A DNA stretch of 5,733 bases from Candidatus Thiodictyon intracellulare (GTDB lineage: Bacteria > Pseudomonadota > Gammaproteobacteria > Chromatiales > Chromatiaceae), in NCBI GenBank assembly GCA_016292295.1, contig JADNEJ010000604.1, positions 1-5,733 on the forward strand, written 5' to 3'. A program made the position numbers and the translations under genes. The notes under the pieces are model-generated. The model ran no database searches. It was not told the DNA's origin and saw only the letters and a program-made list of their open reading frames with translations. This document shows positions 5,650 through 5,733 of the stretch, one piece after another; within the stretch, counting starts at the first letter, position 1, and each line of letters starts with the position of its first letter.

Positions 5650-5733
5650 CTAGAAACGCAGTTTTCTGCGGTGTTCCTCTGACTGCAGACGTAATACGGC
5701 CATCCGTTTCAGGTTCCACGCCAGGCAGACCAG
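5650..5733 (-). CDS. IS1182-like transposase, last 27 codons (partial at window edge)
   Basis: The - strand frame reads LVCLAWNLKRMAVLRLQS and ends RRKLRF before TAG (5652-5650). LVCLAWNLKRM is the usual C-terminal end of IS1182-like transposases. The visible part has no defect, unlike the left copy, where the segment containing LVCLAWNL is deleted. The rest, including the catalytic domain, lies beyond the window, so whether the copy is functional cannot be judged. Confidence 0.75.
   Translation of the reverse strand: MVCLAWNLKRMAVLRLQSEEHRRKLRF

Larger units (their letters stand above)
5566..5733 (-). mobile_element. 3' end of an IS1182-like insertion sequence (right copy, partial, inverted)
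   Basis: The terminal CTAACAGCCTGTCGGACTTA begins at 5566, and the sequence outward matches the left copy at about 90% over 144 bp in opposite orientation. The element runs off the window at 5733. Its 3' end faces the protease/two-component cluster, mirroring the left copy. The ten or so percent divergence means the copies did not arise by a very recent duplication. Confidence 0.85.

Noticed and set aside
1..5733. CRISPR array, tRNA or rRNA genes
   Set aside because: No regularly spaced repeats and no cloverleaf or rRNA-like stretches were seen on either strand.

Overview
The window is GC-rich and reads like a gammaproteobacterial chromosome, possibly a purple sulfur bacterium (Chromatiaceae-like). 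That placement rests only on base composition and on the look of the proteins. It holds one intact envelope-stress type cluster on the + strand, one decayed two-gene operon on the - strand, and an IS end at each edge.

Left edge (1-252): the 3' end of an IS1182-like insertion sequence. Its transposase reading frame has lost an internal piece and is out of frame. Right edge (5566-5733): the 3' end of a second, related copy in inverted orientation. Its visible transposase tail is intact. The two copies match at about 90% over the last 144 bp (counted by eye). They face each other across about 5.3 kb, like the ends of a composite transposon, but the outer ends lie outside the window.

Decayed operon (1470 down to 249, - strand): the first gene encoded an exported protein of about 192 residues with two copies of a small beta-rich domain. 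The second encoded a DUF1269 membrane protein. Both are broken. The first carries a 124-bp miniature transposable element with 20-bp terminal inverted repeats and a perfect 9-bp target duplication, plus a 1-nt frameshift. Removing the element, one target copy and the extra base gives a clean open frame. The second has a frameshift near each end, and its last frame stops inside the terminal bases of the left IS.

Intact cluster (1729-5502, + strand): a Do-family periplasmic protease/chaperone (DegP/DegQ type), an OmpR/PhoB-type response regulator and a membrane sensor histidine kinase. The kinase would sense an envelope signal and phosphorylate the regulator, which probably controls the protease and other envelope genes. 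The regulator has no ribosome binding site, and a good -10 box lies 6 nt before its ATG, so its mRNA may be leaderless. A perfect palindrome touches the ribosome binding site of the protease gene.

The best candidate for something undescribed is the 124-bp miniature element. The protease/two-component cluster is recognisable biology.
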